Source: Candidatus Berkelbacteria bacterium CG_4_9_14_3_um_filter_39_23 | GTDB lineage: Bacteria > Patescibacteriota > UBA1384 > GWA2-35-9 > CG2-30-39-44 | NCBI GenBank assembly: GCA_002789815.1 | Contig: PFTZ01000090.1 | Coordinates: 1-11,252 of the forward strand | Length of the DNA: 11,252 nt | Direction of reading: 5' to 3' | Shown: piece after piece, positions 9,137 through 11,252 of the stretch | How positions within the stretch are numbered: the first letter of the stretch is position 1 | Layout of the letters: the number at the start of each line of letters is the position of its first letter | Made by a program: the position numbers and the translations under genes | Notes under the pieces: generated by a model | Told to the model about the DNA's origin: nothing | What the model saw: only the letters and a program-made list of their open reading frames with translations | The model's database searches: none

Positions 9137-9860
9137 AATATCTGGTCATAATTCCCACTTACAACGAAAAAGAAAATATTCAAAGAATCATCCCCGAGGT
9201 TTTAAAGCAAAGCCCGGGGATTGATATTTTAGTGGTGGACGATACTTCGCCAGATAAAACTTATGAAATTGTGAGGGGAATGGCAAAAAAAATCAGCGGG
9301 TACACCTGCTTCTGCGCGCGAAAAAAGAAGGACTGGGCAAAGCGTATTTAGCTGGTTTTGATTGGGGGCTGGAACGAGATTATGATTTTTTTATCTCATT
9401 TGACGCGGACTTTTCCCACCAACCCAAATATCTCAAAAATATGGTGAATGCAAATCCAAACATTGATGTTGTCACTGGCTCGCGCTATATTGCTGGTGGC
9501 GGAATCAGGGGCTGGGGCTGGAAAAGACAACTAAATTCCCGTGGCGCTAATTTTTTTACCAGAAAAGCGCTTGGGCTTAAAACCCATGACACTACCGCTG
9601 GTTTTAAAAGATACTCCCGCCGATTTTTGCAATCGCTTGATTTTAAAAAATTTGTTTCATCTGGCTACGCTTTTCTGGTAGAAATGATAATGCGAGCTGA
9701 ACAAGACGGATTTAGTTTGTGTGAATTCCCGATTATTTTTATTGATCGGCGCGCAGGGCAATCCAAAATTCAAGGTGAATTTAAAAAAAGTGTATCAGTA
9801 GTTTTAAAATTAGTCAGAAAAAAATGGGGACAAAAACTAATAGCTATTTTCAAGCGATGA
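9133..9860 (+). CDS. polyprenol-phosphate mannosyltransferase-like GT2, reading frame broken by an apparent -1 shift
   Basis: Two frames together make one DPM1-like enzyme. The first, from the ATG at 9133, gives LVIIPTYNEKENI and DDTSPDKT (36-43), then leaves the family sequence after the A8 run at 9285-9292 and stops at a TAG at 9349. The frame one base back continues as KKNQRVHLLLR, then KEGLGKAYLAGFDWGL, FDADFSHQP (DAD at 91-93 of the joined protein), GSRYIAGGGIRGWGWKR, DTTAGFKRY, SSGYAFLVEM and RRAGQSKI, ending at a TGA at 9858. Reading one A twice gives 242 residues, the normal family length, with every motif present. The enzyme would transfer a sugar, typically mannose from GDP-mannose, to polyprenyl phosphate. 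Explanations are a homopolymer error, a recent inactivating deletion, or programmed frameshifting or slippage. The first frame alone gives a 72-residue product. Confidence 0.82.
9285..9310 (+). other. candidate -1 slippery site with downstream hairpin
   Basis: In the incoming frame the bases read gcA AAA AAA ATC, so the heptamer A_AAA_AAA at 9285-9291 is in the correct phase for tandem -1 slippage of lysine tRNAs. Three bases later AGCGGG (9295-9300) can pair with CCTGCT (9305-9310) around a TACA loop, giving 6 bp with one G-U pair. A purine-rich SD-like GAGGGGA lies at 9273-9279. dnaX and many IS3-type elements use this combination of elements, but here the hairpin is small and both spacings are shorter than usual. 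Sequence alone cannot exclude a simple one-base loss. Confidence 0.4.
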
Positions 9861-9915
9861 AAAGTGATATGATAATAACATACCAAAATCCAAAACATAT
9901 AACTATAAAAATAAT

Positions 9916-10362
9916 ATGGAAGAGCAAAACAAGGAAGCGTCGGTCGCTAGTATAGTAAAAAATAAATCAGTCAGTCAGTTTGTGAAATTCGCGATCGTAG
10001 GCGGTGGCGCCACGGTCGTAGATTATTTAGTATTTTTTCTCTTTTCCAGAATTCTGATCACTGGGTTATTTTCCGGGCAAACATTAAAGCAAGTTTCCAA
10101 AAGTTTGTCGTTTATTGTTTCAGCTGCGGTGAATTATTATTTTAACCGCCAATGGACTTTTAAATCGCACGATAAAAACGTTGCCACCCAAACCTTGAAA
10201 TTTTATGTGGTGGCAACCGTTAGTTTGGTGTTTAATAACTTTATTTTTTATGTTGTCACTAGCGTCTTTGGCTGGGCTGACATCTGGGGTCTAATTTGCG
10301 CTACTGGTATTATGTTTTTTTGGAACTTCTTTATGAACCGCGCCTGGACTTTTAAAAAATAA
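9916..10362 (+). CDS. GtrA family membrane protein
   Basis: This 148-residue protein has four membrane helices at about residues 20-42, 63-80, 98-119 and 123-142. It shows the paired GtrA hallmarks: FAIVGGGATVVDYLVF in helix 1, NYYFNRQWTF after helix 2 and WNFFMNRAWTF at the C-terminus. GtrA proteins act with a GtrB-type polyprenyl-phosphate glycosyltransferase and are thought to flip the polyprenyl-phosphate sugar outward for a GT-C enzyme. Its place directly after the DPM1-like gene fits this, and in many genomes the two are fused. It lies 55 nt after the previous stop, the longest internal gap of the operon. There is a poor promoter-like pair at 9847-9876 (TTTTCA, 18 nt, GATAAT) and no SD. 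It is the last gene before the terminator. Confidence 0.92.
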   Translation: MEEQNKEASVASIVKNKSVSQFVKFAIVGGGATVVDYLVFFLFSRILITGLFSGQTLKQVSKSLSFIVSAAVNYYFNRQWTFKSHDKNVATQTLKFYVVATVSLVFNNFIFYVVTSVFGWADIWGLICATGIMFFWNFFMNRAWTFKK

Positions 10363-10383
10363 CTTCTTTACTCACCCGCTTCA

Positions 10384-10420
10384 CCAAAAATCTTCAACCC
10401 CTGGGGTTGGAGATTTTTGG
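10384..10420 (+). terminator. rho-independent terminator of the glycan operon, probably bidirectional
   Basis: CCAAAAATCTTCAACCCC (10384-10401) and GGGGTTGGAGATTTTTGG (10403-10420) are reverse complements apart from one position that can form a T-G wobble, with a single T at the centre. The core is GC-rich, and the outer stem supplies a T run on either strand, so transcripts from both directions could end here. It lies 21 nt after the GtrA stop and between convergent genes. Confidence 0.85.
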
Positions 10421-10424
10421 TTTC

Positions 10425-10459
10425 AAAAAAAGCATAAATTAAATGCGATATTTATGCTT
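10425..10459 (-). terminator. AT-rich hairpin with T run, terminator for the minus-strand gene
   Basis: AAGCATAAAT (10430-10439) and ATTTATGCTT (10450-10459) form a perfect 10-bp stem with a 10-nt loop. On the minus strand the stem runs straight into seven Ts (complement of the A run 10425-10431). It lies about 20 nt beyond the stop of the minus-strand gene at 10482, the expected place for its terminator. The stem is AT-rich, so it may be weak, with the stronger hairpin at 10384-10420 as backup. Confidence 0.6.
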
Positions 10460-10481
10460 GAAAGGTTTAGGCATTGCCCAA

Positions 10482-10901
10482 CTACAGATTATAAGGCAAG
10501 CGCCGACAAACAATTGGAAAAGATGCAATAAGATTTTTACCAGCCATATCGGCAAAAAAAATAAGCTTAGTGCCAGCTGTCAGTGGCGCTTGTTCAGTTG
10601 TTCTAGCTAGGTAAGCAGGCGTGGATTTTGATTCTTGTTGCAGTCGGAAAGATACGGGGGTAAATGGTTGCCTTAACACTTCGGTTTGAAAATCGGTAAC
10701 CCGAGGCGTGACCTCGACAAAACCCTGCTCAATCGGGAATCGAAGCCAAAAACGAAAAACAACTATTCCGGCATATCTTTGAATCAGTTCAAGGGGAATT
10801 ATCGCTCCATTGTGAACCTGGAGCGCGCTTCCTGAATTGGACAGAGGATCAAGCAAGGCTCTTTGGATCACGCGCATTTCTCTATTAGATGGAATGATCA
10901 T
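10482..10901 (-). CDS. protein of unknown function, 139 residues
   Basis: I do not recognise this protein. It begins MIIPSNREMRVIQRALLDP, has no signal peptide or clear membrane helix, and looks mixed with many short beta-like stretches (GIVVFRFWLRFPI, GFVEVTPRV, TKLIFFADMAG). It ends in RRLPYNL. The frame stays open to a TTG at 10961, but that codon is the -35 box of its own promoter. The ATG at 10901 is preceded by AGGAG with a 7-nt gap and is the likely start. GC is about 47% in four hand-counted lines, clearly above the neighbouring operon, and glutamine, arginine and proline are common. It is monocistronic between its own promoter and a terminator. It may be an acquired or lineage-specific gene. 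Confidence 0.75.
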   Translation of the reverse strand: MIIPSNREMRVIQRALLDPLSNSGSALQVHNGAIIPLELIQRYAGIVVFRFWLRFPIEQGFVEVTPRVTDFQTEVLRQPFTPVSFRLQQESKSTPAYLARTTEQAPLTAGTKLIFFADMAGKNLIASFPIVCRRLPYNL

Positions 10902-10908
10902 TGTGTCT

Positions 10909-10913
10909 CTCCT
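10909..10913 (-). promoter_or_regulatory. ribosome binding site deciding the start at 10901
   Basis: On the minus strand AGGAG is followed by AGACACA and then ATG, a 7-nt spacing. It picks the ATG at 10901 over the upstream in-frame TTG at 10961. Confidence 0.8.
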
Positions 10914-10920
10914 GTGTACG

Positions 10921-10962
10921 ATTGACTTTTCAATAATAGCTAAATAGCGTCCGCAAGTCAAT
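10921..10962. repeat. 8-bp inverted repeat bracketing the minus-strand promoter
   Basis: ATTGACTT at 10921-10928 and AAGTCAAT at 10955-10962 are perfect reverse complements 26 nt apart. The right arm contains the -35 box and the left arm falls at the expected transcription start, so a dimeric regulator bound here could block the promoter. An operator role is inference; the symmetry is seen directly. Confidence 0.45.
10933..10961 (-). promoter_or_regulatory. sigma-70-type promoter of the minus-strand gene
   Basis: On the minus strand TTGACT (10961-10956) is followed by a 17-nt spacer and TATTAT (10938-10933). Each box matches the consensus at five of six positions. Transcription would start near 10926, giving a leader of about 25 nt that carries the SD. 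Confidence 0.8.
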
Positions 10963-10984
10963 GTTTAGAAAAAAAATTTATCAA

Positions 10985-11037
10985 GGCAGGGGAGTGCCAA
11001 TTGCAAAATCCAGCAGGGGAGTGCCCCGCTCGCCTGC
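10985..11037. repeat. GC-rich direct repeat pair with hairpin potential
   Basis: GCAGGGGAGTGCC occurs twice, at 10986-10998 and 11013-11025, exactly 27 nt apart. The first copy can fold as GGCA/TGCC. The second can fold as GGGG/CCCC around AGTG, or as the wider GCAGG (11013-11017) with CCTGC (11033-11037). It sits in the gene-free stretch between two divergent promoters and stands out from its AT-rich surroundings. Confidence 0.7.
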
Positions 11038-11130
11038 CCATAAAGTGGCGCAAAACAAATTGAAAATATATTTTGTGTGATTTAAAATTTGACGCTAAAA
11101 AATTCATATTTGAAAACAACACACCATTTT

Positions 11131-11150
11131 CAGGGGAACGCCCTGCTCCC
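11131..11150. repeat. third, diverged copy of the GC-rich motif
   Basis: CAGGGGAACGCCCTGCTCCC matches the 20 bases from 11014 at 16 positions. CAGGG (11131-11135) and CCCTG (11141-11145) form a perfect 5-bp stem around GAACG. The changes between copies keep pairing possible, although the stems are drawn slightly differently in each copy. Confidence 0.5.
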
Positions 11151-11169
11151 TAAGCGCGCCACTAATGAT

Positions 11170-11198
11170 TTGACTTGTTTAAAAAATTTTAGTATAAT
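11170..11198 (+). promoter_or_regulatory. strong sigma-70-type promoter for the right-edge gene
   Basis: TTGACT (11170-11175) and a perfect TATAAT (11193-11198) are separated by 17 nt that include an AT tract. Transcription should begin near 11205, leaving a leader of about 25 nt. Like the minus-strand promoter it begins TTGACTTG and has TTTAG just before the -10 box. Confidence 0.88.
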
Positions 11199-11214
11199 CC
11201 AAAGTGTATTACAC

Positions 11215-11221
11215 AAGGAGG
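11215..11221 (+). promoter_or_regulatory. strong ribosome binding site before the right-edge gene
   Basis: AAGGAGG lies 9 nt upstream of the ATG at 11231 and is an almost complete anti-SD match. None of the plus-strand operon genes has anything comparable. Confidence 0.85.
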
Positions 11222-11230
11222 AAAACGCAC

Positions 11231-11252
11231 ATGGATAATCAGGAAATTACAC
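11231..11252 (+). CDS. start of a gene cut by the window edge (partial)
   Basis: ATG at 11231 follows a consensus promoter and a strong SD and opens a frame reading MDNQEIT before the window ends. Seven codons are too few to assign any function. The strength of the signals suggests a well-expressed gene. Confidence 0.75.

Larger units (their letters stand above)
10962..11169. other. gene-free intergenic stretch between divergent promoters
   Basis: About 210 bases lie between the two -35 boxes. I see no convincing coding frame, tRNA or riboswitch fold. Apart from the GC-rich repeats, the rest (about 11052-11130) is AT-rich with no clear motif. Confidence 0.6.

Noticed and set aside
9441..9860. 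Second half of the mannosyltransferase as an independent gene starting at the ATG at 9441
   Set aside because: Conserved family sequence including the DAD motif continues upstream in the same frame to about 9285, so this ATG is internal. It also has no SD.
9847..9876. Possible promoter (TTTTCA, 18 nt, GATAAT) before the GtrA gene
   Set aside because: The -35 match is only four of six and the region is AT-rich, so such pairs arise by chance. The gene is better read as the last of the operon.
10902..10961. Upstream extension of the minus-strand gene to a TTG at 10961
   Set aside because: That stretch holds the -35 box, -10 box and SD of the same gene, so it is a leader and not coding.
11044..11163. 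8-bp inverted repeat AGTGGCGC / GCGCCACT enclosing 120 bases, a possible miniature element
   Set aside because: The arms are short, do not extend, and show no target duplication. A chance match cannot be excluded.

Overview
The window looks like a chromosomal piece of a small-genome, AT-rich bacterium, most likely a Patescibacteria/CPR lineage. This is inferred from the roughly 30-40% GC, the tightly overlapping genes, the near absence of Shine-Dalgarno (SD) motifs in the main operon, and a surface-glycan gene set with no housekeeping genes to anchor taxonomy. TGA acts as a normal stop: several genes end at TGA exactly where their families end. I cannot name a species.

Positions 1-10362 hold one plus-strand operon for extracytoplasmic glycan assembly. 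In order it has: the tail of an upstream membrane protein, two tandem O-antigen ligase/polymerase-like proteins, a GT39-like GT-C glycosyltransferase, a dolichyl-phosphate-glucosyltransferase-like GT2, a larger GT-C-like protein with a C-terminal beta-type domain, a short GT-C-like membrane protein, a GT4 glycosyltransferase, a polyprenol-phosphate-mannosyltransferase-like GT2 whose frame is broken at an A8 run, and a GtrA-family protein. Most junctions are overlaps of 4, 7, 17 or 23 nt. The GT2 enzymes would make polyprenyl-phosphate sugars inside the cell, GtrA (and perhaps a flippase upstream) would help move lipid-linked sugars across the membrane, the GT-C proteins would use them outside, and the O-antigen ligase-like proteins would polymerise the glycan or attach it to an acceptor.

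The operon ends at a strong, probably bidirectional terminator (10384-10420), followed by a second hairpin serving the opposite strand (10425-10459). Positions 10482-10901 hold a minus-strand gene of unknown function. Its GC is higher (about 47% in hand-counted lines), and it has a near-consensus sigma-70 promoter and a clear SD. Its promoter is bracketed by an 8-bp inverted repeat. The intergenic stretch 10962-11169 has no gene that I can see and carries three copies of a GC-rich palindromic motif. At the right edge, a consensus promoter and a strong SD lead into a plus-strand gene cut off after seven codons.

The most notable points are the frameshift at a classical slippery A_AAA_AAA heptamer inside the second GT2, the composition step and apparent truncation in the short GT-C-like gene, and the contrast in initiation signals between the SD-less operon and the two SD-led genes at the right end. 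I found no CRISPR array, tRNA, rRNA or insertion sequence.
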